NCBI GenBank assembly: GCA_905250125.1
Contig: CAJNOL010000130.1
Coordinates: 1 to 64,000 of the forward strand
Source of the DNA: Rotaria sordida
Taxonomy: Eukaryota > Rotifera > Eurotatoria > Philodinida > Philodinidae
Direction: 5' to 3'
Length of the DNA stretch: 64,000 nt
Shown: positions 36,231 to 47,876 of the stretch, one piece after another
Layout: each line of letters opens with the position of its first letter
Position numbering within the stretch: position 1 is the stretch's first letter
Position numbers and translations under genes: made by a program
Notes under the pieces: generated by a model
Databases searched by the model: none
What the model was told of the DNA's origin: nothing
Seen by the model: the letters and a program-made list of their open reading frames with translations, nothing else

Positions 36231-38865
36231 ATATTTTTTTTTCTTTTGTTGTAAATAATAAAAATCTAAACGCTAATCTGATAACAAAATTGATTTAGCC
36301 TTCAATTTTTTATGGGAACATTTTCTTTTGTATTTATATATCATTGACTATATGCGATGAAAATATTGTCAAGGAAAAAGCTAATTTTTGTCATTTCTAT
36401 ATCAGTTAATCAAAGAGATAGGTAATTTCAAGTTTTAGTATATTCTTTGAAAATTCATTTTTTTTTATGGAGTGTTTACTCATACACTTCTTTGTGTTTT
36501 GATTTAAGAAATTAATCAATAGATAATTGTATTTTATATTGTTCCAAAATACCCGATGATTCCGTTAGGACGTGCACAATAAGATTGATCCAGAAAATCT
36601 TCTGATTTAAGTGGTGATAAAATTGATGATTCAAAGATAAGTAAAGATACATCGATATTCTCGTCAAATTCAATGTTATAGTGATTAAACTCATTCAAAA
36701 TCATTCAAAAGTAACCATTTCAACTATAAACTTATCTACTACATCAAAAACAAGTTTCTTTAATTTTATGAAATATACGGCTATAAACTAAAACTTTTTT
36801 GTTTTGTTTTGCATACAATAGTACTAACGATTAGCTAAATTCCTAGATAATAGCACAAATCTTTCAAACTAGACTCATTATGTATTTTCAATTTGAGACA
36901 TCAGCTGACGTGTTAGTTAAAAGATATGATAGTTTAAGTGATGAACTTATTAGTCATGGTGGTTTTGAAAATAGTATACTATATTTATTTCATCGATTTA
37001 GTATTTCATAGAAATTTAGAAAGATTAAATCTTAATGAAAAGTGTAAGTATGTTTAAATAAAAGTAGAACAAATCTTTCGGAATACCAGTCATAAATAAG
37101 ATTATTATTAATATTCATTATAAGAATAAACACATAAAAACTTTCTCATCTGTAATTTTATAGATCTTCTATTTTATTCTCATAGAGACTTGATATTTAT
37201 CAGAAGAATTTCCCTCTTTTCTATTTATTCTAAACAGGAAAAAAAAATGAAAGAATACTTAGAGTTATAACCAAAAGTTCTGATAATGATGTTATTTCGT
37301 CTTATAGTAAGCTTTAAGAACTTATCTTCCCATATAAACTAATAGAGAAAAGAATGCTCTATATTTCTATGCCATTTAATCATACTTCAATTAATTTCAT
37401 AATCGACCCGTCGATTTCGACTGTTGACTGGCATCGAATCTAAAAATAGAACCTTACAGTGCCATTCTCAGATAGGTTGAGAATTTCGTGATGAATTAGA
37501 AAAAGATTTCTTTAAAATTTTTTATATCGCCACAATAGTATAGTTGCCATTTGAATGAATTAATTGAACAGTGTCACATTCATAGTTCTAATTATATCAA
37601 TAAAACAAAGAATTAACATAAAAGGTATTATCATATTTATTCAAAAATGCATTTTCAATTGATTTAACTCTTTTGATTATCTTCTGTACTAATATGTATC
37701 TATTGAAATTTGTTTTTAAATTTAAAAAAAATTATTTATAAACAAATCTATTTGAATAATATTTCATATGATATGTTATGTAGTTTTTTGTCAAAAGATC
37801 AATTTTACCAAATTGAATATTTTACCTAACTTAACTTATATTTATAAATTTAAAACAATTCTCTGGTCAATTGATCGAGATTTTCTAGATGAAATAGAAT
37901 TATGATTTAATCAAACTTTCATATAGAAGAAAATAGAGTGAAAATAAATCTATGTAAGGCAATCGGGGTCTCGAAACTTTTCATAGAGAATTAATTTGAA
38001 AAATTGATCGTTTGTCTTAAAGAGATTTTTGTTGATATATTTAAATAAATAATGAGAAATAATAAGACATTATATCATAGCAACTTAAACTAGAATAAAT
38101 TTCTAAAACAAGGTCGACAATTTTTTTTTTCTAGATTATTAAATTAATCTTCGAAGAGTAAGATCAACAGATGTTTCACGATAGAATCGTTAAAAGTGAC
38201 TAAATCAATATCGTTTTCGTATTTATTTTATTATTTATTCTATATGAGATAAAACTAGTTAGAGTTGTTGATCAGTATATTAAATAAATCATAATCAATA
38301 GATAAATTAATCAATTCTTAATTAAGCCCAATATAGATTGTCTTCTTCAATCAAATTACTAAAATTTCAATAAATAATAAAACGAATTTAAGAGTATGAA
38401 CATCACTTAATGGTTTTCATTGAATAAAATATCATTTTTGCTTGTTATGTCAAAATTTAATGAAAGATCTCTCCCTATATATATACCTATAGAATCTCTA
38501 GAGCATTGAATTCTTATGCTTATCTTAATTTGGGTGTTGGTGTGGCTATGGTTGTAGATCTTCCGTTTGTCCCATCGACACCCACACACATACCTCACAC
38601 CCATTGCGGCTCTCATGAACTCGAAAACTGACTTCCAAAATGTAGAGACGAGAGATTTTTTTCTAATCCGGGTGTGTGGTGTGATTGTGAATGTATGTTT
38701 TCCTTTATCCATATTCATACCCACACCCATACCCTACCCAAATCATTTCTTCTATGATGTTAATGGGTCTTAGTAAAACTTTAGTCAGACTGAAGCAGGA
38801 AAGAATAGTAGTAAAACTGAAAAGTTCATCGGACTTGTCTAGAAATAAGTGATAAATATTTGTCT
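36231..38865. other. Intergenic, repeats only
   Basis: AT-rich spacer. It holds a telomere-motif-rich inverted repeat at 38529-38745. A short open stretch from 36881 has no recognisable domain. Confidence 0.55.
38529..38745. repeat. Inverted repeat with GGGTGTGG-type arms, copy 1
   Basis: Left arm is rich in GGGTGTTGGTGTGG and CACCCACACAC; right arm has GGGTGTGTGGTGTG and CATACCCACACCC. The arms pair imperfectly around a centre near 38620-38660. It belongs with similar sequences at 41450-41530 and 46796-47003. Confidence 0.6.
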
Positions 38866-39267
38866 TTAGAGTTCCTGAAAACAACCATCAGCGCAATTCA
38901 TTGCAAATGATTCCGGATGCATTTGGCTTCGTGGAGCCAAACTCTTTATGTAAAATATGTTATCAGGGTCTGCATGATCTAAAAACGTGATCAGATGCCA
39001 TAGGTATAATTCACACTTTGCAGATGCATCGCCACCATGAATGTATATTTGAAAAAGACCATCATCGGTTAGATTCGCCGGGTTTATCTCTTTCAGTAAA
39101 TTAATACATTGTTGATCATTAAGATTTCGTGCTAATGCAACTTTTCTCAAAGTGGAAGAAAACAATGTGAATGCTATATCTCGACCAAGATTTAACGTAT
39201 ACAATATACAGTTATCAACAATATCCGATATTGCATAGCCACCTGATTCTACTTCGATTAGATTCAT
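38866..39267 (-). CDS. Unidentified 133-aa ORF
   Basis: Open frame starting MNLIEVESGGYAISDIVDNC and ending SFAMNCADGCFQEL. Residue use is balanced, with several Cys, Asp and Leu, and the codons look coding-like compared with surrounding DNA. There is no signal peptide, clear membrane segment or known motif. On the minus strand the ATG is preceded by TTATTCAGAA, which looks like a splice acceptor, so this may be the last exon of a longer gene whose upstream exon is not recognised. Function unknown. Confidence 0.5.
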   Translation of the reverse strand: MNLIEVESGGYAISDIVDNCILYTLNLGRDIAFTLFSSTLRKVALARNLNDQQCINLLKEINPANLTDDGLFQIYIHGGDASAKCELYLWHLITFLDHADPDNIFYIKSLAPRSQMHPESFAMNCADGCFQEL

Positions 39268-40955
39268 TTCTGAATAAATGATAAACAGGGAAAAAATTGG
39301 CTTTCTTGTTAATAAGAAAATAAACTTACATAGATTATTACTAGAAAATGTTCTTTGCTAAAATGTAAGACTAATGTCGTATTCGAAAACAAATGACGAC
39401 TTCTTAAATATTCATGACTTATTTAAAATTTAATATACGTTTTTTATCTGACAGTGGCAAGGCATATTTATTCTTCAACAGTAAATACTTCATGTGAGAT
39501 AACATCCAACAGTAAAAGATTTCTTCACATTCTACTATTTATAGAAGATAAAAATCAACAAATGTTCTAAAACGTTTTTTGAAATGTGCTAAATAAAATT
39601 ATAAATAATTTTTCATCGAATGTTAATAAAATTGAAGTACTGCACAAATACTAAACATGCAATAAATCATTGAATCCGACATATAAAATATATGACACAA
39701 AAAATACTACGCTATTTCTCTTTCAAATCTAATCGCATGGCAATGAATAATAGTAGAACTTAGCGCGATTCAGAAAGGTTATTCAGATACTTTCCCTTTG
39801 GATAAAATTTCAATAGGTGTTACCCTATTCGATTTCTAATGAAATAATATTGTAATAAACAAAATATGATCAGTAATGCTGTTTCGTCGGTATGAAGACC
39901 ATAGCAACTGCATTTGAAAAAGCCGATTAGATTTTTGGTAACAAGTACACATTCAAGTAATATAGTACAAATTTTTCTGAATAGATGAATTCATCTCTAT
40001 TTCATCACCATTCTATACCTTTGTCAGTCAAAGTTTTCTATAAAAATTAATAAAATGTTTGTAGCTTCTGTGAAACTACATGCATATCGTTGTTACACGT
40101 TACACTGCAGCGCTTCCGTTCACTATTTGAATGTTGAAAAATTTCGTAGCGAATAGCCTTCGTAATACATCCGTTTATCAATTTGTATTCATGTAACAGT
40201 TTCTCAATGTCGTACAAAATGTTTTCTCCGTATGATTTAATATGTGTCTAGTAACAACACTTATCAAAAATATGTCAACTTATTTTCTTATTCTTGGATC
40301 AGTCCCATATCAAAATCTCATGGAAAGACAAAAAGTCTTCCAATGTTGAATTCAAAATCATGATATTTGAACTGCTAAGTTGGCATCTCGATCGGTACTT
40401 TCATCAATCTCAGTTAAATCCAGTGAGATTTAATTATTGGACGTAAGTCTTGTATTAAAAAAGACAAATGATTGCACAGTTTCGTTGAATAATGAGAGAG
40501 CCCTTTGTTCTAAGTTTTTGAACGGATTCTCTTATTCATTAAATAGAAAAGATACGATAATGAAATTTCAAAAGGATGAATTGCTATCTGTTGTCAAAAT
40601 TTTCGATATCTCTTCATCAATTATTAATCATAATCTATCCATGAAAAAACGATGCATTGTGAGCTATATCATTCGAACAAGTTTCCTTACTCATATTTAT
40701 CCGCATCCAGTCTTTCTGGAAATTAATATTTAATCTCTATTGTGACTTTGAAATGAAAAAAACAATGATAAAAGAATATCATGAAAATAATACTTTTGTT
40801 TTAGTTGTAATACATATTATCTGTTGTTGACACAGATAAGGAGTATACTTTGTTTAATATTATTACACAGAAAGGTAAATCGATATAAATTCATTTTAAA
40901 GACAAAATTTGACAAAAACAAAACATTTGAATCTAACCTGTATACACAACCAATA
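39268..40955. other. Intergenic, no gene seen
   Basis: AT-rich DNA between the 133-aa ORF and the F-box exon. The 98-aa ORF at 40437 has no recognisable domain. Confidence 0.5.
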
Positions 40956-41108
40956 ATGTCTGTCGATATACCACGAACTCTTCTCAATTTACCCATCGAC
41001 ATTATTTATCGAATACTAGATCATATCGATGATCTCACGATTTTGTGTTCATTCCAGAACATCTGTACGAGAATGAATGCGATCATGGAATCATACAATC
41101 GATATCAG
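40956..41108 (+). CDS. F-box exon, likely first exon of the LRR gene downstream
   Basis: Starts MSVDIPRTLLNLPIDIIYRI and continues LDHIDDLTILCSFQNICTRMN to a phase-0 donor CAG|GTAAAA at 41108. The Leu-Pro-x-Asp-Ile-Ile-Tyr-Arg-Ile-Leu pattern followed by Leu and Cys positions is a standard F-box, which binds Skp1 in SCF ubiquitin ligases. The next plausible in-phase exons are the LRR exons starting at 44481, also phase 0, which would make an F-box/LRR protein. The 3.4 kb between holds a fold-back element. Alternatively the F-box exon is an orphan and the LRR array has lost its start. The open frame extends upstream of 40956, but the chosen ATG fits the domain edge. Confidence 0.65.
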
Positions 41109-44100
41109 GTAAAACTCAAGCTGTGTATCTTTTCCATGAAAAATAGAACTATTTTTAACAAACTCTGATCCCTGTGTTCTGCCATTGATGATATTCAAGG
41201 TCAGACTTTATCGAATAAATTCTTCGCTTTTGCGGATTCATTTGCATATACGACCTTGAATAGAATCTTTGATCATTAGTTATTGAATTTTCAAACCGAA
41301 TGACGTAATTGAATTACAAATTGAGACGTGTCCGGATTCCACGAGTCCAGAACTCTTCAAGAACTGTGAACTCTTAGAATACTAAAATACGTGATATGTC
41401 CCATTTACCAGAACTCACGGAACTCTTGGAATTCTCAGAACCTATGGGAGGGTGAGACTGTGGTGGATGTAGGTGCGTATTATTCTAACAGGAAGATCAA
41501 CACCTACACCGGCATCCACACACCACTCAAACTCTATCTGTAAATACGATGCGGTCAGAAACGGCAGTATAACCTGCGAGCCCACTGAGAAGTGCTGATC
41601 TTTTATTATGAAGGCAATGAAAGATTGCACCCATACAAGAGCTTTCATCTATCAGTGACGATCCATTCTAAGGATAAAATTTTACGCAAGATTCATGTCC
41701 AGACTACAGTAGTCTAGGAAAGCATATCAAAAGAGATACCCTTACCAAATAATCAATCCCATGTAACATAAATCTAACTTATTCTCATATACAATGCTTA
41801 TCATACAAGTAAATCGTTTAGATTTCTCTAAGAAACTTCTACTAAACCGGAAATTTATCCACACTTCGTATTGATGACTCTGTATTGTTCAACATACATC
41901 GCATTCCTCCTTCTGGCGAGTTCTATGAGTTCCGTGAGTTCAACAGTACTATGGGTTTCGAAGAGTTCTCATAGTTCCATGAGCTCTAAGAGTTTCAAGA
42001 GTTCTAAAGGTTCCAAGGATTTGAAGAGTTCAATGAGTTCAAGAGTTTCGTGAGCTCTGATAAAGGAGGTATATCGCTTATTTTAGCATTTTTAGAGTTC
42101 AGAGTTCTTGAAGAGTTTTGTGTTCTTGGATTCGGACCACTGCTGACGGAAGGCTCATATAGCTGATCTGAAAAAATGTATCGGTACATACAATATGTAA
42201 TCCTTGATTGCTTATGTGGAGTATGCTGCATCTTTCGGGCGTTCCGTGAATTTCGGATACCTGGCTAGTGTGCGATGGGCGCAACAATAGGCTTTTAGAG
42301 ACTATCGATTCTTCTTGAGAATAATTTATGCGTGGTGAACCATTCCGTACCTTAATAGATCCTGCAGATCGTGATAGACCCTTCTAGATCCTCAGACAGT
42401 CTGTTGATCCTTGGGAAGCTTTCAAAGACTTTGATACTCAGATGAAATTTAATTGGAGAAAATTCTTGAAATTTTTTTATTCATATAATATCGCTTCATA
42501 GATCGGTCACTATTTTATGCGCTGAATAGAGCTTTGTAGTGTAGGTCTTCTATGAAAAGAGAAATTTATAGAGTCCTAGATGGAGATTGTTTTTCTTGTA
42601 CACTAGAGGAAGAACGATGCACAGTGTGTATTTAAAAATGCATGTAAAATTTTGATTTATTTTGTAATTCATTCCTGCCAGGAATCGAATCTCATCAGAA
42701 CAAAGAGTCATATTGAGAAATGGATCAATTTCACAGTTTCAAAAGATTAAAAGAAGATCAGTTTTTATCGAAAATTTACCTGTGAAGTTTCAAATAAAAT
42801 ATTTCATCAATTTTAGCTTTCTTTTTCACATTGATTTGAATCCTTGTGGTTAGCGGGCATGAGAATCAAGAAAATTTTCGATTCATATATATTTCATTGA
42901 ATTTAATATCCACCGAATATACGTAGATTGTTCAATAATTGAAAAAATATGAATTTTTTCTTAAGTTGTATTACTGTTATTAGTTTATTATTTTTTTAAT
43001 CAGAAACTATTGTAAGAAAAATCATCCACCCATCATAATGGACCCTTCAAGTCTTTTACGCTCACCAGAAAAGTCTTCCGAATGTTACCTTTGAATTATT
43101 TTCTGCTTTTAAAACTAATGATGCCACTAAAAAATTATTCATTTGTACTTAGTGGTTAAAAATAATCTCCTTCTCATTGGAAAGTGCCGAAAAATAAGTG
43201 ATTTTACTTACTTCCGTTTCAACAGTCTTATTTTGTACAGTCTACGAGTTTTTACAAAGTCTTAAAATAAAGTAATCGAATGTTTCACTAGAAATGGTCT
43301 TATACTATTTCATTCTTAAATGTTCTGATTGCATTATTAAAACTTTGGTTGAAAATACAATCCTTATCTGTTCTTCAAGAGAGAAAACTGTAAGTTCTAA
43401 TGCATGAAAGTGTTATAGGTGTCTTAAGTGACTAACTTGACAATGAGTGTTCGATTTCTGGATTGTTTGGTAGATATTAACAGTATGGAAATTGATTTAT
43501 TTCTTTACAAGTTAATCTATTACTTTTTATCTGATGTTCGAAAATTACAGAGCACCAAGTTTTTCTATTTATTTTATGGAATGCTAATAATATTTGTAAT
43601 CTTTTATTCGTAGAATCTACCATAATGTCTAGCTGAAAGGCTAAAAGCATTTGCCGTTATGTTAACAGATATAATAGACCAGTAAATCCATTTTTTTCCT
43701 TAAGTAATTTTCGAAAGTTTTTCTACGCCGTGTTTTATAGAATCAATAATTTGACTAAATAGTATCATATGTACACATGATAATTAATGATTATAAAGAT
43801 GCAAAACAGAAAAAGCGAAATTCCTCTTATATGGATAGAAGGGTAAAGATTACTGAAATCTTCAAATGTTTCAGCCAATGTCAAATCTTTTGTTCTTCTT
43901 ATTCATTATTCACTCATATATTAGAATTTTGCTTGAGTTTATTTCATAAAACAACTTTATGAAGAAAAATGAAAGTTCAATTGGAATCATACTTCTAGAT
44001 TGGACAAGACATTACTATGAAAGCACTCAAGGAAAGTCTCAAACATATTGAGAAAAGTTTCAAAAAAGTTCCGCAATCTGCAGAGTTGTTTTTTTTTATT

Positions 44101-44480
44101 ATAAAATATTCATATTCCTTTAAAAATCGTAAAAATAATTCCATTTAATCATTACTTTCAGTACTGGTGAATAACGTACGGTCGTCGATCATAATTCATT
44201 GATTCAGAAAAATGCGTCCAAAATTTTCTTAGTGAAATTATAAAGATTGCTATACGATTGATGAACATCAACAAATAATGAATGATTATTATCGTCATAT
44301 GTATTGAGAAATTTTTCGAATAATTGTTTTAATTACAATCCTACTATTATAAATTTTATTGAGTTTCTTGTTTTTTCATTTTGGTTTTATAATCCTTGCG
44401 CACAAGAAGAGAAGGAAAAACTTCTTGTTTTATATCAAAAAAAGCTAAATATGTTCTATTTTGTTTGTCTTTTTATTCAG
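41109..44480. other. Large presumed intron between F-box and LRR exons
   Basis: Holds the fold-back element at 41326-42140. From 42150 to 44480 the sequence is AT-rich with no convincing LRR exon or other domain. About 41169-41280 looks faintly like decayed coding sequence. Confidence 0.45.
41326..42140. repeat. Fold-back element with GAGTTC tandem arms
   Basis: The left arm (41326 to about 41440, reading GTGTCCGGATTCC then repeated GAACTC) pairs with the right arm (about 41918-42140, repeated GAGTTC then GGATTCGGACCAC). The right arm is a degenerate 9-bp tandem array with unit close to AAGAGTTCC. The centre includes a G/C-strand-biased segment at 41450-41530 with GTGGATGTAGGTG and CACCTACACC. 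Confidence 0.65.
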
Positions 44481-46713
44481 TCACTCACCGCCCTTAATGT
44501 TCATAATAAACAATTAGATAAATTCAGTTTGCAACAACTCGATTATGTCTTGCCGCGTAATCCAGTAAGATTCATTCTAACTTCGATGTATTTTCAATTC
44601 ATTTTGATCCTTCTTTATAGCAAATCACGACCCTGAGCCTTTCAAACAACACCATTGATGACAGGGATATAAAAATTATAGCAAATATGCTAGAGAATAA
44701 CACAGTGAGATAAATTTTCTGTTTTTCTATTAAATTTTCAACCACTTTATTCGTCCTACACATAGACGCTCACAACATTAAGCCTTCGAAAGAATGAGAT
44801 CGGTTTTAATTTGACACAAATTAATCGTCCCTGGAGTGGTTTTTCTCCATATGTATTATTTTACAAGCCTTTGGTCCGTGCGAGTAAATATGTAAAACTC
44901 CGCAGTGTTCTTTATTTATCAAATGCATTAAAGAAAAATACAGTTGGATAATCCATCATATTCTTCACAGTATATTTTTCTCTATTGCTTAACACAGACA
45001 CTTAAAATATTAGACCTTGGTATCAATCATATTGGTACAAACGATATTTCGAATTTGATGGAAGCACTACAAAGTAATCAGGTGAGATTCTCTCTTTGAT
45101 TCTGGCTATTCGATTTATGTTATTCTCACTTGAATCTTCTTGATACAGACATTGACAACATTGGACATTTCGTATAGCAAGATACGGAGAGAAGGCGCTG
45201 AAATTATTGCAAGTGCATTAAAAAACAATATAGTAATAGAATTTTTTATTACTGATGAATTTTTTATCAATCATTATTGTGCGGACTAGACACTCAAAAT
45301 ATTGAGTATTGGTTGGAATGAAATCACCGATGAAGGCATTCAGTACTTAGCAGATGCGTTGCAAAAGAACACAGTAAAAGAAAATTTATGGATTTAGTTT
45401 ATGATTTATCTGATTTTTCTCCATAGACGCTTACAGAACTTCACCTTCAAAGGAATGACATTAATAATAGAGGTGCAGAACTTTTAGCAATTGCATTGTT
45501 GTGTAATTCGGTAAGAAACAGTTTTGTGAAACACGATCTGAAAGGAGTGTTAAAGTGTATAGAGTAGAAAATTTATTTCTACTCTATCTCTACCGAGTGT
45601 TTTTTCATAGGTTTACTATTTATTGTTTCAACATATTCTACTTATAGACACTTACGACATTGGATCTTTCTGAAAATAAAATCGGAGCCACTGGTATTGA
45701 GCATCTAGCAAATGCATTGCTAAAAAACAAAGTAAAAAAGAGTACTGATCAATATTATCTCTATTGCTGAAACTAGGGAATCAAAACTCTGAATCTTTGT
45801 GACAATGAAATTGGTGTCAATGGTGCAAAACATATAGCGAATCTATTAGAGAATAATTCGAAACAGCAAGCAAGTCATGTATCCATCTCGTATGTCTTAT
45901 ACATTTCTTCTAATGTAGACATTAACAGCATTAAATATTGGTTGGAATGAAATTGGTGCGGAAGGTGTAAAATATCTTGCGAATGCGTTAAAATACAATA
46001 CTGTGAGATTAGTTAACTATCAAGCTATTCTATATTTATACACATTAACTTTATTACAGACGCTTACATCTCTGAATCTTGGTTGGAATAAAATCGGTGA
46101 TCAAGGTGCTCGATACTTGATTGATATATTTCAGAAAAATTCGGTATAATTTTGTTCTTCAAAAATTCTATTGTAAATTTTCCTTTTGTAGACTCTGACA
46201 ATGTTGAATGTTGAACAGAATGATATTGAAGATGAAGGTGCACAACACATTGCGAACGCACTAAAGAATAATTCCGTATTAAAATGTTCTTTCTGGTTTA
46301 TCCGATATTAAAATTTATCTTTTCCTTCAGAATCTCTCTGAGTTAAATCTTAGCTGGAATTCAATACAAAGTGTTGGTATTCAATCTTTGGCGAATGCAT
46401 TACAAAAAAATTCGGTGCGATTGATTACACTTTAAAATTTCTCATTCATAGTTTTATTGTTCTATTAAGATATTGAAAACATTGCATTTTAGAGGAATTG
46501 ATTTCATAAGTCAAGACGTGCAAAGCTTGACAAACGCTCTATTAACTAATTCTGTAAGACAACATCGATTTTTATGTCTTTTATTCTACATTTTTTGTTT
46601 TCTTGAAGACACTCACACATCTTGATTTATCGTTAACTCGTGTCAAAGATGCTCCAAGAAACATGCTTGAAACATTGTTGAATATCAATAAGACAGTTAC
46701 TGTGCTAATATGA
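44481..46713 (+). CDS. Leucine-rich repeat protein (ribonuclease-inhibitor type), 15 exons of one LRR each
   Basis: Exons: 44481-44564, 44621-44704, 44766-44942, 44998-45081, 45149-45232, 45290-45373, 45427-45510, 45648-45731, 45777-45878, 45919-46002, 46060-46143, 46192-46275, 46331-46414, 46470-46553 and 46609-46713 (stop). Twelve internal exons plus the first are exactly 84 nt, phase 0, each encoding one 28-residue LRR of the RNH1/NLRC3 type, such as TLTTLDLSENKIGATGIEHL followed by ANALLKN. Exon 3 carries an in-frame 93-nt insertion; exon 9 has lost the usual donor after its 84th base and probably uses GT at 45879, adding six residues. Such LRR solenoids bind proteins. The F-box exon at 40956-41108 probably belongs to this gene. 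No NACHT domain is seen upstream. Confidence 0.82.
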
Positions 46714-46795
46714 GAAAGTTGTTTAATGAAGCTTTCATCTTTTAATCATCAAACTTGACAGACGAAAACTTTTCCACTTAATAAACGAGGATGTT

Positions 46796-47003
46796 GCTGT
46801 GTGGGTGTGGATAAAGAAAAAATTCATTCACACCTACACATTCACACCCACACCCTATTTATTAGCAAGACAATATGAATATTGGTATCGAAAAACTGTC
46901 ATCAATAAAATAAAACCATACAAATAATAAATGATCAGGGTGTGGGCGGGTGAGTGTAGTTGTGAGTCTAGAAAGGAGTATCTCACACCCACATCCACAC
47001 CCT
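46796..47003. repeat. Inverted repeat with TGTGGG-rich arms, copy 3
   Basis: The left arm has TGTGTGGGTGTGGATAAAG and CACACCCACACCC; the right arm has GGGTGTGGGCGGGTGAG and CTCACACCCACATCCACACC. Each arm is also partly self-complementary. It resembles the sequence at 38529-38745, down to a shared GGATAAAG block. Confidence 0.65.
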
Positions 47004-47074
47004 GGAAAAACTAGTGTTTGTGGTAGAAGTGACACCTTTTGCTCAATGACACTTACTGAAAATGATATCATTTT

Positions 47075-47312
47075 ATGCAGAATTGAATTCTGCACCTATC
47101 CCAAGTGGTTTTAAAAATAACCCAACTAGTATAGCGAATCCGAACAGGGAATACCTTGGAAATTACCTGGACAAATCAGTATTTTGAAGGAAATGGGGTA
47201 TTTTCGACCGGCAACTCCTTCTTGAAACTAGTACCATTCGACGCAGAATTAAATTCTACACTTAACCCAAGGGATTTTAGGAATAACCAAAGTTATATAG
47301 CGAATCCGGACA
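47075..47312. repeat. Direct repeat, two copies offset by 165 bp
   Basis: Copies at 47075-47146 and 47240-47312 share CGCAGAATTnAATTCT-like, CCCAAG, GATTTTA-like, AATAACC and ATAGCGAATCCG blocks. No coding capacity. Confidence 0.7.
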
Positions 47313-47549
47313 AAAAAAGTCACATATAGTACTAACTTTACCGACGTATATGAGATATCTTTGTAATCATATACAAAGTTATACGAACATCGAGGAAGAA
47401 ATATGGAATGAAAATAATCTCTCTACCTTTCATTAGTTAAACAACTTAAAATAGAATCAAATGTTGGTTGTCTTTATTTTAGATCAAATACAAACAAAGA
47501 TACAACAGTTTTCATTTCTATCAACATTGATATTGTCTAAAAAAGAATA

Positions 47550-47876
47550 TCATTTAAGTTCTAGTTTAAAACCAAAACGATTTAAAATATCTTTAAACTG
47601 TATTAATTCATATCTAGATAACATGGATGTATCATTTGTTAAACTTCCCGTCTTGCTTATCTCAAGCAATTCTTTGCCATTGACGTTGATTGTAAACCAT
47701 GTTGCAGCTAAATGATGAAATCTTGTTTGTCGAAGCCAGTTTTTAACATGTTCAACTGTTAATTGTGTTATTAAATCTTTGGCTGATTCTGAACACGATT
47801 CACTTGACGAAGGTGAAGACGATCCAATTTCATAAGGAGTTTTCGAGCTTTCATTTGCTTGATCTTTTAAAAACAT
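47550..47876 (-). CDS. SAM-domain protein, partial or small
   Basis: ORF of 108 aa. A Ser/Glu-rich N-terminus is followed by a SAM-like domain from about residue 38: LTVEHVKNWLRQTRFHHLAA, then INVNGKELLEISKTGSL and RYELIQFKDILNRFGF. The spacing of the helices and the Asn-Gly-Lys-x-Leu-Leu turn are standard for SAM domains, which mediate protein-protein contacts or RNA binding. The start is uncertain: just after the ATG the minus strand reads TTTTAAAAG followed by ATCAAGC, a possible splice acceptor, so this may be the last exon of a larger protein. No partner exon was found in the next kilobase upstream. Confidence 0.65.
   Translation of the reverse strand: MFLKDQANESSKTPYEIGSSSPSSSESCSESAKDLITQLTVEHVKNWLRQTRFHHLAATWFTINVNGKELLEISKTGSLTNDTSMLSRYELIQFKDILNRFGFKLELK

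Larger units (their letters stand above)
46714..47549. other. Intergenic with two repeat types
   Basis: Holds a telomere-motif inverted repeat (46796-47003) and a two-copy direct repeat (47075-47312). Confidence 0.6.

Noticed and set aside
36881-37010. Short open stretch starting MYFQFETSADVLVKRYDSLS
   Set aside because: About 40 codons with no domain, splice context or neighbour; could be chance.
40437-40733. 98-aa ORF upstream of the F-box exon
   Set aside because: No domain, AT-driven composition, and no splice site joining it to the F-box exon in frame.
41442-42287. ORFs in the fold-back element, including a Ser-rich one
   Set aside because: Ser-Ser-Met/Lys runs are translations of the 9-bp GAGTTC array, not a protein.
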